From Rotaria socialis (Eukaryota; Rotifera; Eurotatoria; Philodinida; Philodinidae), in the NCBI GenBank assembly GCA_905331475.1, contig CAJNYU010001856.1, forward strand, positions 1 through 64,000: a stretch of 64,000 nucleotides of DNA. Reading direction: 5' to 3'. The position numbers and the translations under genes are program-made. Numbering within the stretch: the stretch's first letter is position 1; each line of letters opens with the position of its first letter. The notes beneath the pieces are model-generated. The model made no database searches and was not told the DNA's origin. It was given only the letters and a program-made list of their open reading frames with translations. Of the stretch, positions 28,594-40,353 are shown one piece after another.

Positions 28594-29589
28594 CAGGGTT
28601 ACCAAATACAAATTTTAGAAATCAGGGAATTTTTGTGAAAAATCAGTTTTTCAGGACAATTTTTTTCCTAAATCAGGAGAAAAACCAAGAGTGTCTTTTT
28701 TGACATTCAACAGTCATTCGATGATTTTTACCTGAAAACTTCCGATTTTTCACTAATAGATGCATTAACCTCTTTTCCTATAATGGGATTGATGCTGAAA
28801 ATTTTCCTTGTAGACGAATTAAAATTGAAAATAGAATGCTGATTTCATAAAGTTTATTTAAATAGATAATTAAAACGTGTTCATTAGAATACATAGTAAA
28901 AACTACTTAACCAATTTACTCAGCAATTCGTGACACTTTTGCGACGTGATTCAACTTAAATCTAACAATCGAATATATGTTTCGAATCATAGAGTTCTGG
29001 TCAAGTAAAATAGACAGTGTTGCCAGATCCCCACATCTTCTGGAAAAATTCCAGATTTCGAAAGTTTTTCCGAATTTCCAAAGCTTTTCTCGATTTTTTT
29101 CTAGATTCCGAAAAACAAATCCCGGAATTTTTTGGATTTTCGAGACTGACATCAGGCAACCTTCTTGGTTGTGCACTTTTTAATTTAAACATATGTTGTA
29201 TATATGTATAAAGAGTATGTTTGTTTCGAATCCGTGAGAGTAAAACGTATTTTAAATGAACAAACGGATCCAAAAAGTCTTTCCGCATTTTTTCAACATT
29301 TGAAAAAAGCTCCGCAAGTTTTCTGACTATCAAGTTCGAGATCTAGCAACATTGTAAATGAGTGTTCATTTTAATCTTCAATTCAGCTCCAACTAAATTA
29401 TGGCTCATTTGATTTCGCCTATCATTCCATATATAAGCTTAACGTCTCCATAAGCTGGTTCTTTTTTCTTGGAAATCGCTATAGATTCAAAACGAAGTTA
29501 ATCGTCACATTACAAAAATCAGGAGAAATCAGGATAAAAGTTTCAAAATCAGTAGATCCCTGGTCAAAACAGGAGATTTGGTAACTCTG
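28594..29589. mobile_element. hAT-like MITE, about 1 kb, with a nested smaller element
   Basis: Ends are CAGGGTTACCAAAT (28594) and the complement of CAGAGTTACCAAAT (ending 29589). Subterminal regions are rich in AAATCAGG/AAAATCAG motifs in inverted orientation. A second pair of hAT-like ends, CAGTGTTGCCAGATC (29015) and the complement of CAATGTTGCTAGATC (ending 29354), marks an element nested inside. No transposase. The 8 bases flanking the outer element do not match. Its right end lies one base from the stop codon of the NHL gene at 29591. Confidence 0.6.
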
Positions 29590-29590
29590 C

Positions 29591-30504
29591 TTATTTGATA
29601 GAAAATCGTTGAACACGATTATTCCAATGATCGCCGACATAGAGATTACCATGTCGATCGAAAGACAAGCCAATGGGGACGTTGAATTGATTTGCTTCTG
29701 TTCCTTCGCCATTTCCACCCGCAACTACAGTGCCTTGTTTTGCTTCTTGAGTCAAACGCATTACACGATGATTAAACGTGTCTGCTACATAGAGTGTACC
29801 CAATGTATCGACGAAGAGTCCATTGGGACTATTCAATTGCGTCAGAGCATTCCCTAGGCCTTCTCCTCCAGCAACCACAATACCTTCTTTTGCACCTTTA
29901 TTCCATTTCATTACACGATGATTTTCGTTGTCCGATACGTAGACATTCTGTTGTCGATCGACAAAGAGATATGTCGGAAACTTGAGTTGATTGAGTTCAT
30001 CCCCTTCGCCATTACCACCAGCTACGAGAATGCCATTCTTCTCATCCAATTGATATCGTTTTACTTCATGTTTTACGTAGTCAGAGAGGTAGAGATATCT
30101 CCGTTCATCCATTACTAATCCCCAACAATCAATGTTGTCGATGAGTATTTTACCTTGTGTTGTACCACTACGACGAGACCATCGTACAACTTGTTGATTC
30201 CCTCGATCGCAAATAATGAGACTATCCGTCTCTTTGTCAATTAATACATCAGTTGGATATTGTAATTGATTTAATCCAGTTTCATCGCTTTTGCCACCAG
30301 CGACAACTTGTCCATTCGTTGTGTTACCGTTCTTCCATTGCATGATACGATGATTCTCGTAGTCAGCAACAACCACTGTTTGATCGTCATCAACGAAGAT
30401 ACCAAAAGGGTTTCTGAGTTGATTAGTGTCATTCCCCTCCTCTTTGCTGCCTTCAGCAATAGTCACACCATTCTGCACCCACGTGGCATTAGCAGGAATA
30501 TTAA
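29591..30504 (-). CDS. NHL-repeat beta-propeller protein, 3' exon (copy 2)
   Basis: 304 residues from a single exon opening at the acceptor TTCTCTTCTAG (minus strand, just above 30504). Six NHL-type repeats aligned one to one with copy 1 at 283-1205, most residues identical. An ATG at 30520 lies within the shared intron end and is unlikely to be the true start, because copy 1 has the same intron but no ATG there. The coding phase at the exon start is identical. The C-terminus ends FSIK instead of copy 1's FSIEEDL, and one base after the stop the terminal repeat of a MITE begins. Insertion there has probably replaced the last codons. The upstream exon was not identified. Binding partner and location are unknown. 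Confidence 0.8.
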
Positions 30505-32121
30505 CTAGAAGAGAAAACATAAGAATAAAAGTAGATCTCTCTCTTTGTCGCTTATGTGTACTGCGTTAGAAAAGACGCCATGGAAAGTGTGAAAATAAAT
30601 ACTCTCGAGCACTCTCAGCTTATCCAATAGCATATGAAATCAACATCTGATTTCCAATATACAGAGCGAAATTTCTTCAACAGATCATTTTTTTAGCAAT
30701 TCAAGAAGATTCCCCTAAAAAGATTCTTTAGAAAACTTAAAGGGAATTATTCTAAGGCAACTGTCTTTCAACACTGACATATTCTTTTGAAATGAAATAC
30801 TCAATGATCGTAGTCTATAATGAGAAAAGTTATTTTTGTTGACGATTAGAAGTAGAGAACTGAAAAAATTATATTACGAAACTTTTATCGACAGGATTGC
30901 ATTTTACTTAATCTCCAGTGAGAAAAGAGGTAATGATGACGATGAATTACATGACTAGAGTCTAGACTCTAGATCAATACGTCCATAACTCTGTGATTAA
31001 GTCTAGTTCAATTGTGTATATCCATCGGCACCCACACCCTTGAATGCAATGTATTTATTATGAAAACAAGTCGAACTATAAAATTTCTTCTCAAAATATT
31101 CATATCATAGACATATTTAACTGAAAATGAAGGCCAAATTCAGATCGAAACATCTTCACTGTTTTTTTTTTTAAAGTATTAGATATCGAAAAATATCTAA
31201 GCAAAACAGAGTCTACTTCTAAGTCCTATTTTTATCAGTGGTATTTATTTTTTCTTAAATAGTGAATATGAATTAGAATGCAATGAATCTATTGACAAGA
31301 ATCTACTTATTCTAATGTAGCTTCAAGAAATAGAATTTGGTAAAAAAGAAGAAAAATATAAGATGTCCAATTTTTTGAAAATCGATGCATAAAGTTAATG
31401 AAGAAAATAGAAGTATTCTTAATTAGAGATAGGAGAAATGGATGAGATTGCCAAATAGGCTGTCTTACGTCATATCTTTCGCCGTTATCGGTGTGTGAGA
31501 GTAATACAAAGCAAATGGTAGAGATGAAAACAAAAGATCTAAATTCGATACTTTTTTCAATGAACATCGATAGATGATTTTCTCGGCAATCATTTAACTT
31601 AGAATCGTTTGCACATTATTACGAAAAGTACATCGATCATAAGAAATTGAAAATCCAAGCCTGTGCAAGAAATGTTCTCTATTGGCGTGATAAAAATAAC
31701 GTCGTTCGAAAGTATAAATCAATAATTCTTGAAACGTGTCATTTTGAATATAAAATATTTCAGATCGATATGTGCATGAATAAAATAGGACATACGGTGG
31801 TACCTTACTGTTGATGCAATTTTCAGAGTCAGAGTTTCAGTCTAGGACGTAGCATTTTAATATATTCGACAAAATATGTTATGCAGTCAAAATGCCATAA
31901 TGATAAACCTGTCGCAATCTGTATTGCACAGTAATCATTTTGAATTCGTAATTCTCACTATAAATTTCATAACTCATAGAATAAAGTGTTTTCTGATAAT
32001 TTGAATTCATTAATGATTGAATAGATAGCAAGAAAAAAACTACTTTTAACAGGTTTTTTCACACTGGGAATATCTCAAATATAGAATGAATTAAGTGTCT
32101 GACGAATACAAAGGTCGCTTT
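30505..32121. other. Region between NHL copy 2 and the pentapeptide gene
   Basis: Should contain the missing first exon of NHL copy 2 and the 3' end of the pentapeptide gene. Seen: the palindrome GACTAGAGTCTAGACTCTAG (about 30953) and one telomere-like run CACCCACACCC (about 31027). No other gene is supported. Confidence 0.45.
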
Positions 32122-34116
32122 TCAACAGCGCAACAATGCGCCTGGTGCTAACATATTCTGAACTCTCTACAGACAATATCTGGGACAATACTTACCTTGC
32201 ATTGATTCGAAATATGTTCCATAGATTATGTAGAGCTTGATGTCATCACACCAGTAATTGCTCATATTGCTATGATTTGTAGTAGCATTGAACTGGATAA
32301 ATACTTCAAGTTCCCACATATTATTGTGTAAAAGCAAATTGATTTGCTTTTCATTCGAGCCTGCAAATGCAAGATATATGAAATTCATTAGTAGCATATT
32401 GAAGCTTACTTAAAGTTTCTTTGGAAGACACTGATTTATTCTTGTGTAATCCTTTTAGGTCTATCGATACGCCGGTGCTCATTTTTGCACTTAGTACGGC
32501 TTCAGAAAATGTCCACAAATTTGAATTCCACTTATCTGATAAACGGACACGCTGGTACATAGTAGCTCCAGTAGAGAGTGATTGTAAGGTGAACTGGCAA
32601 TTTGAATTACTGCTGTTAGATATGACCGAAGAGATATTACCATTGCTCACTGTCCAACTACTAATATGAGAAATATTACAATCAGCTTGGCCATTTGTGA
32701 TCAAGTTCTCATCATGAGCATGGTTTCCATTTGGTAATACAGTGTCTTGAATAGAGAGAGCATTATTCAATTCACTCTTTGCCATATTGGCACTAATGAA
32801 AGTAGTCTGATACAGGTTAGCACGAGAAAAATTAACTTGATTCAATGTAGCTGCTTGGAATACAGCATCCTTAAGATTTGAGTGGCCAAAGTTACAATCG
32901 GATAGCACAGCATAATTGAATCTAGATGTAACACAACTGGATTGGTGAAAGTTCGAATTAGATATTTTGGCCTTGTAGAACATGGCTAAAACTGAAGAGT
33001 AATCAAAATAATAACTTCAAGAAAAAAATTAATATTGCAATCAACATTACTTAAAAGAGTGGATGTAAAATTAACTTTCATGAACTGAGCGTATGAAAAA
33101 ACGGGCTTGCGCAACTCAGCAGACGAAAAATCAACATCATTGAGGATCGCAGTTGAGAATATGGCATTGAAGAGTACCGCGTGTGAAAAATTGACATTAG
33201 AAAGTGAAGCGGATGAAAAATCAGCATTATAAAGCACAGAGAACGAGAAATCAACATTGACGAGGGAGCTGAATGTAAAATTGAGATCATGAATATTTTC
33301 AGATGAAAAATATACCGTGTTCAGTTTCGTCTTTAAAAAATTAACTTTGACAAACTTAGTTGAAGAAAAATTAGCATCTTTAAATGTAGCCCCAGCGAAA
33401 ATGGTATTGGACAAAGAAGTGGATGCAAAGCTAGTATTATTGAAGGCAGCAGATGAAAAATTGGCATTATTGATCTCTGCTAATAAAAAATTAGCCGTGT
33501 TGAACTGAGTAAGAGCAAAATTAACATGTGTCATCGTGATGCCTATAAACGTAGCATTCGATAGGAAAATATCGGTCAACGATAGGTTATTCAATATTTT
33601 TTTATTGATAGATGATTCACGGAAATCAATATCACTAAGTTCTGCTGTTGAAAGATCGAGTGAACGATTTTCCGGTGTATCAGTGAGTTGTTTCGCTTCG
33701 TAGAGAAATCGAATAATGTGAACATTGCGTTGCGCGTCTAGTTGACGAAAGATATTCAGGGTCTGAACTCGAGCAAGCGTAATTGCGACTTTACTTGATA
33801 TTATTTCTCCATGGTTCTCCTTTAGTAGTTTACCCATTTCCTTAATATAAGCGTCGAAACGATCGTTTTGATATCTTTTACTATCTAGGTTGCTTGCTTG
33901 ATCCCGCTGCTGTTGCGCTGCCTCTCGATCGTCATTACGTTGTTGTTTAGCTGCAGTTTGTTGTTGAAAAGTAATCACAATAGTAAAGATGCCTAATGTA
34001 AGTGGCAACAGTAAAGAGGAAATAAATCTGAGACCGCCTCTGAATTTCACACTTTTTTGGTCACGAGTTTCAATGGCAGATCCATCCATTTGTATAATTT
34101 GTTCTGGAACAGCCAT
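32122..34116 (-). CDS. Pentapeptide-repeat membrane protein with C-terminal globular domain
   Basis: Four exons (gene order) 34116-33051, 32991-32410, 32360-32196, 32147-32122, giving 612 residues. Residues about 29-50 are a hydrophobic helix (FISSLLLPLTLGIFTIVITF), then a Gln/Arg/Asp-rich linker, then an alpha-helical segment. From about residue 150 there are more than 30 five-residue repeats of the type F-S-S-A-x / L-x-N-V-N-F. These normally stack into a four-sided right-handed beta-helix. The exon 1/2 join keeps the five-residue beat exactly (MKVNF TSTLL ILAMF YKAKI SNSNF), which fixes the donor. From NLITNGQADC to the end lies a domain with several Cys (CQFTLQSLSTG, FSEAVLSAKMSTG, WCDDIKLYIIYGTYF) that looks like a beta-sandwich, carbohydrate-binding type. 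Function unknown. It may display the beta-helix on a membrane; sidedness is not determined. Confidence 0.8.
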
Positions 34117-36521
34117 TCGCGCTTCTTAGTTTGATTCGTTGCAATAAACGAATAAACAATGAATACCGATTAAAGGTGAAACTGAATTTTTTTTATTGTT
34201 GATAGTTTTCGATAGACAAAGTGTGTTTGTAGCCCTATGAGATTATACGATCTTAAATTCATAAGAAACATGCTCTAATGCCGTTTGGTTTGCTTACAGT
34301 ATCCGTTCGTGTTTTGATAAATAATATGTGACAAACTAATGCACATTTGCTGACTCTATGTTTTGTCACATATGAATGCCAATTGACATGAGAATTTGTT
34401 AACATGAAAAATCCTCGAGAAAAACAGATCGTATTTCTTTTTGTGCACATTTGAGGACTGTCTAACTGGGTTTCGTGGAATAAGCAGGAAGTATTTCTGA
34501 GTCATATCATCCCGTACTACGGGATTTTGTTCGAAAAAATGAATTTCCAACTGACACGCTCTTGTAAACTTTGAACTGATCTATTTCGGGGCATGCTCTA
34601 ATATTCAATGATACTTCATTGATATCAAAACTATCTACGTATATGTGCAGATACACTTCTTTAAATAAACACGAGACTGAATATCTGAAATCTTTTACGA
34701 AATTCTACTCGTAAGTAAACGATTCGGTAATACCATCTGATACCTTCATCAAAATTTTCAAAACCTATTCAATCGGATACTATTGAAGAGCAGCGTTTAT
34801 GCCATGGACTTCTCATTTTCAATAGATTTCTTATGAAGGATTTAAACGCTAGTTTGAATTGTTCTATACAATGAAGATAGGTAAAAAGAGTGTTGCGACT
34901 AATTCCTTCCAGTTACTTGCAGCTCTAGTTCTCATTCACATAAAAACATTTTTCGATACTTTTGTACGAGTAATGTGTAAGAGAGCTATGAACTGGAAAA
35001 AGCTTGTACAAATGCATTGTTGAGGAGCAAAAAATCTCTCCATAATTCAGAGATACTATCGAGTATCCAATGGAACCCTTCTACTTACTAGCTAAGGAGG
35101 ATATTCTTTATTCTAAGAATAGTACTAACTTTATAAATTCACCATTTTTAAAAATCTTATCGCTCACGGTCTCGTTCAGTAGAGATCAATATACAAAGTA
35201 GCATCAAACAAAATTGCTAGAGAAATGTTTGATCAGCGTTATTCACTAGGGTGTGGTCTTCTACAGCTTGAAAAACATTCATTGGCGTCAAATGAAGTCA
35301 AATGTCGCTGGTTTCATCGGGACAAACGTGTTTCAAGAAAAAGTTTAATAAACATGATAGAATCTATTTCAATTCAAACAATGCTACTTTTATAATTTAT
35401 TCATCGCTATGAAAACAATAAATAAAATGATACAACAGAGCCAGTTGATCATATTTCATCATAACTAATTCTTTTTGAATTATTGGATTACATCATGATG
35501 TAAAGTCACGCCTATGGCTAATAGAGTGAATAGCTAGTGTGTATGGAAAATTCAGTATAGAAACATTGTATCAAACTCCATTCATAAGGAATCTCACTCT
35601 AACAATAGAACCGAATAATTCTTATGAGACATTCTACTTCATACAATAAGAAAAACTAATCAAGACGATCATTTTCAAATTTAAGTTTGGAATCGTTGTT
35701 GGCAACAGTAAATATTCATGTTACTGACTCGAAACTTATTGTACTATCTTTGCTAATGAAACTCAAGCTTTTGCAGCAATTGATATTTGCCAATGTTTGT
35801 CTCTCACTTGTCTTCTTGTTGACTGACTCGAGAAGAAATGACGACCTAAATATAATTAGGTGAGTCAACAGCGCAATACGACAACGTTATTTTTTCATTC
35901 TTTGTGGGTGTGGGTGTGTGGGAGTTAAGCGAAGATGGACAGCAACACTCACGCCCACACCCCCTACGGAGAAACTCGATGATGCTGTGTTTCTTGTAAA
36001 TTATCATCGGCTTATTTTGTTGTTTCGTATAGCAACTTATGGAATCGTCTTGTTTAGATGAAAATGGGAACAAAAGAATGGGTAAATCTTAGTCTTATTG
36101 GGAAGATTAATGGCAGCAGTTGTGATGATTGCACAAAACCTGTAGTCACATAATGATTATTGAATTTCATTGCGAATGCTACTCTTTTTTTTTTAATAAA
36201 GCATTATCCGTCATGTATTCTTTAATTGTTTTTGCTTTGATCTTCGAAGGCTGACAAATAGTTACATGTTGAGTCTTACGGGTGTTCATTAGTTATTCGT
36301 TTTTGTTGCAAGAAAAAGATAAAAAAGTCACTGGGTTTTAAAAACCATAGTATAGAACGCCATCTATTAGGCTAAGACATAGAGATAATCATTCTTTTGA
36401 GCATATTTTAATTGGATATGGCCTATAAAGATCTGTTCTTCTTCATCATACTTTTATCTCTATATCTACAAACTAATTTATCTCCAGCAGTAGCAAAATA
36501 AACTTGATTGTATTACTAACT
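34117..36521. other. Divergent intergenic region (pentapeptide gene / RACGAP1)
   Basis: No gene recognised. Contains a convergent telomere-like hairpin (35903-35967) and a G-strand run at about 35242. The promoters of both flanking genes should be here. Confidence 0.5.
35903..35967. repeat. Convergent telomere-like hairpin
   Basis: Left arm TGTGGGTGTGGGTGTGTGGG (three TGTGGG-type units), then about 24 bp, then the C-rich ACTCACGCCCACACCCCC. Same layout as at 3103-3195, but no fold-back element was found around it. Confidence 0.7.
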
Positions 36522-39008
36522 ATGGATATTGATACAACTGCCGATTTCAAAGCACGACTGCAAACTATGATTGCTTATCAAGATATACTTATAAAAAATA
36601 ATTTATTAGCACAAAGTTCTTGTGATCAAGGTTGTAGTCAAAATTCTTACATCTAAATATAGTTATGTTAATCAGATTGACTAATCTGAATTTATTTTTT
36701 TCGGATAGAATTTAGTACTTTGTTAATCTTTCACAATGATCTACGTCGTAAATATGCTGATTTACGTTCACAAACTGATCAATTGGATCGATATATTGAA
36801 CACTACCGAGCAGAATCAGAACGCAAAGATAAAAAAATTCAATCTCAAAGGTAACTTTGTTTCTATGAATTATTTAATTAAATTTGTTTTTCTTGTTTAA
36901 ATTCAGTTCACAAATTCTTCGATTAACTCAACATAACAAACGAAACAATGAACGTCTTACTGAATTACAACGATGGTTCGATCGAGTAAAAGATTCAATA
37001 ACCGAACAGAGTACTTATAATAAACTATATGACATACTTCGGTTGGTTTCTAATTGAATTCAAAAGCAAAACTCAATAGTTTTTTTCTTCTTCTAGGAAT
37101 TCTCATATGTCTGAAGGAGAAACAACAGCTGATCTATCGGACAGATATTGTACTGGAGATGAACTTGATGTTGATTATTCTCATATGCCTAAAGTTGTTA
37201 GCCAATCCGCCGGTATCGGTGAAATAAAAAGACTCACTGATACAAATGATATTGATTTAAAACTCCATAAAGTGAATATCTATCAATAGATTACTATGAA
37301 TATTAAATTTTGTTTTTTTTAGTCTCTTGTGAATATTTCAACAAGCAACGATAGAAATGTGAACAAAAATAAACTGGAATCTAATCAGTTACGTACGTCA
37401 CCAATTCCTGTATCATCGCGAAAGTCTCTGTCGATTCATCAAAGACCAAAACAAAGGATACGAAAACCATCAAAAGAATTTCTAAATACGAAATCAGGTT
37501 GAAACTTTTGTTTAGAATAAATTTAATACATACTCAGAGTACTGTTTTTTGTCTTGTAGAAGAATTAGAATTAAGTATCGATGATCAATTTTGGTCAAAA
37601 CATATCGAAGGCCATCATGAACAAAAATCTCTATCACCTATCAATTCAGCATTACCAAAATTAATCAGCCCAACAATAGAACAGAAAACTTTAACACCAT
37701 CAACACTAGCATCAAATTTTAATAGTAACTCAAGTCCATCTAATATTACTAAATTACATTCCAGAGGTCACAATTTTATTTCAAGAAATATCCTCATACC
37801 AGAAACATGCTGTGTTGTACGTTGAAAAGACAAAAAGAAAATTAATTCGATATTCCTCTTTTTTTTTAGTGTCTTAAACGTATTCATTTCGGTAAATTAG
37901 CTTATCGTTGTCAAGCATGCAACGCTTTATGTCATACGGGCTGTAAGGAAAATTGCACAACCCTCTGTTTACCAAATGTAAAAACACCGAATCGTGGTGC
38001 TGTGTGCAAATTTAGTCCACGTGAACCAAATCAATTGCAAATACCGGCTTTACTCGTGCATTGTATTAATGAAATAGAACAACGTGGATTACAAGAAATT
38101 GGACTTTATCGATTGAATGTGTACGTTGAGACGGTTCTGAATTATTACTTTTGATGAGCAATTTATAGTGAGACTGAGAGTATAGTTTCTTGTTCCTCAG
38201 ACAACTAACACCAGTCATTAAAGTATAATAATATACGACGTGTATAGAAAGTCAATGAATACTAACGAATGATCTCGTGCATAAAAAATCCGATTAACTT
38301 TTTATCAAATAATGGAATATCTAATCGATGAGTTTCTTTTTAGTATTGAAAGTCAAGCAAAAGAACTTAAAGATCGTATACTTAAATCTCGTACAGGTTT
38401 ATTTGATCTATCACATTACAACGATATACATTTGATATGTGGTGTTGTCAAAGATTTTCTTCGTTCATTATCTGAATCTTTATTAACCGATGCTCTATGG
38501 AAATCATTCGCATCTGCTGTCGACGAAGAATTCGATTCAATAAAACATCAAAAGTTTGATTCACTTATTCATCAATTACCAAAACCAAATCGTGATACAT
38601 TAGCATTTATTATTCTTCATCTACAGCGTGTGTCGACATCGGCAATTTGTCGAATGCCGATATTAAATTTAAGCCGAACAATGGTAAATAAAGAGAAAAA
38701 TAATCTGATTTTGTTTTCAATAAATATATTTCTAGGGTCCATCTGTTATTGGCTATTCATCAAAACATGTATCCGGTATTGATCTTGTTAGTGAAACATA
38801 TAAACAGACAAAACTACTTGAATTTTTTCTTCAAATGCCATCGAGTTATTGGAGTAAATTTCTTGAAATTAATAATTCTAATATGTCAACAACACCGATT
38901 ACTAAAGATCAAATTGGTACACCTGTTCTTATACGTCAATTTCATTTTCAAAATACACCAACAATAAATTATCCAGCTCCTTCAACGACATTTTTTTCTC
39001 CCATATAA
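36522..39008 (+). CDS. RACGAP1: Rac GTPase-activating protein 1 (MgcRacGAP/CYK-4)
   Basis: Centralspindlin subunit: with kinesin-6 it bundles midzone microtubules and controls Rho at cytokinesis. Nine exons: 36522-36630, 36709-36850, 36907-37041, 37097-37271, 37323-37497, 37560-37816, 37870-38120, 38344-38683, 38736-39008, giving 618 residues, close to the human ~630. In order: an N-terminal coiled coil (residues about 30-125, LRRKYADLRSQTDQLDRYIE); an acidic/Ser-rich linker; a C1 zinc finger (about 317-365) with HNFIS, PETCCVCLKRI and YRCQACNALCHTGCKENC; and a RhoGAP domain (about 385-575) with IPALLVHCINEIEQRGLQEI, the catalytic arginine in GLYRL, and LPKPNRDTLAFIILHLQRV. The tail ends TTFFSPI, like the vertebrate protein's end. 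Introns are 50-80 bp except 38121-38343. The 9-residue loop after GLYRL is shorter than usual. Confidence 0.95.
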
Positions 39009-39879
39009 AGTTGATCAAATTTTGATCCATTTTTTTTATTGATTTGTAATATTTAAAACATTTTTATTTTATAAAGTTATTTTTCATTATTATCAATATG
39101 CGAACTGTAGTAGAGAATTACAAAAAAATAAATTCTAGTTACCACTGCAGGCTCAGCATTGTGCTTCACAATTATAATGCTTGCATCATTTATTACGAGA
39201 AATATCGAGCATAATAAAATCGCTGTCTTTAGGCTATAAATTTGCTCTTAATTTTATTACTACTATCTCTGCGATTGTTCAACAAATAATAATCAATGTA
39301 TGAAACACAGTCAGTTGAGTGTTCTAGATTGACCGATTTGTAAAACAGTAACAATCAAATATAGAGTAGTGATAGCCATGATAGATGCTTTAGTGTTCTA
39401 TTCCAATATTTTGTTTTCTTCTTTATCTTTCTCTTTTTTTTCCTTTGAGTTTCTTCTAACTACTTGCTAGTATTTGTTCTGTAGGCATGCATAGATTTCT
39501 CGCCCTCTTTCTTTGGTATCGATGCTTATCTATTGATGCGATTGGATCGCTATCATGGGGTATGACTTTTCCCTGTGTCAAAAAATAACAGGTCGACATC
39601 GTTCTGATATTTATTCTGTAGGTTTCAAGAAAAAAAATCGGCATAACCCTTCTTTTCTTTTTTTTTCCTTTTGACAACAATATGCTACTTGATGGTTCTT
39701 AGTATTGTTTCGGATGAAGAAAACCTATAGTAGTCGCATCCGAAATGAAATCGACGAGTTATATATGTTTTTTTAGATAGTCATAGTTATTATTAAAGAA
39801 TAATGATGTTGTTCATGATATAGCAAGAAAAAATTACTAAAAACTTCATCGATACACGCAAACACGCGAAGAAAACAAT
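39009..39879. other. Intergenic between RACGAP1 and NDRG
   Basis: No gene seen. An AATAAA at about 39127 could serve RACGAP1. Confidence 0.5.
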
Positions 39880-39942
39880 ATGGAAACATCAACCCGTGAA
39901 AAATTACATCAATTGAAAATAAATAATCAAGTTGCACAAAAG
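39880..39942 (+). CDS. NDRG: Possible alternative first exon of NDRG
   Basis: METSTREKLHQLKINNQVAQ plus one Lys, 63 bp, ending in AAG|GTATTT. Length and phase allow splicing to the NDRG second exon at 42828 in frame. Its size and character (short, Lys/Gln/Leu, ending at phase 0) parallel the first exon at 42155-42214. There is no frame continuing into a recognised protein. If real, the gene has two promoters about 2.3 kb apart and the hAT MITE at 40013 lies in the first intron. Confidence 0.35.
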
Positions 39943-40012
39943 GTATTTTTTTATATTCCGGAATCAGTAAGAAAAAATTCTGACGGAAAACATTTGGGGA
40001 TTCTACTCATTA

Positions 40013-40345
40013 CAGTGACGGCGGAGCCACTGAGACAGGTGAGGCTTGAGCCTCACCTAGTTTTCAGTAGATGAGGCTCAGCCTCACCTAGATTTCGCGA
40101 TATGAGACTCAGCCTCACTTGCTTTTGTACTGAATATTGCTATTTTTTTGTTCTTGCATCAGAGTAGGAGCAAAGAAAAGTAGTTTTCGGTATTTTCCAA
40201 TCTTCTTTCTTATGCTGACCATTTTTATTTTTACTGAAGTTCAAGAAAAAGAAGACTTATTTACTACTTGATGTTTCATAAAATCCCACGGTAGCAAAAA
40301 ACTAAGATGAGCCTCACCTAACTTAATGACGCTCCGCCACCCCTG
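40013..40345. mobile_element. hAT-type MITE with 8-bp target duplication
   Basis: 333 bp. The ends are CAGTGACGGCGGAGCCA (40013) and the complement of CAGGGGTGGCGGAGCG (ending 40345). It is flanked by a perfect 8-bp direct repeat ACTCATTA (40005-40012 and 40346-40353). Subterminal GAGGCTCAGCCTCACCTA motifs recur in both orientations. No coding capacity. The 8-bp duplication is diagnostic of hAT-superfamily insertion. Confidence 0.85.
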
Positions 40346-40353
40346 ACTCATTA

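Noticed and set aside
29222-29260. TTCGAATCC-like box suggesting a tRNA
   Set aside because: No acceptor stem or anticodon arm can be folded around it.
29479-29724. 81-residue frame inside NHL copy 2 with a counterpart at 1063-1317
   Set aside because: Both are alternate-frame shadows of the NHL repeats; similarity follows from the shared coding DNA.
30505-30520. ATG at 30520 as the start of NHL copy 2
   Set aside because: It lies in the pyrimidine tract before the acceptor, and copy 1 lacks it while sharing the intron.
33078-33508. Overlapping repeat-rich frames on both strands in the pentapeptide gene
   Set aside because: By-products of the 15-bp coding period; only one frame joins across introns.
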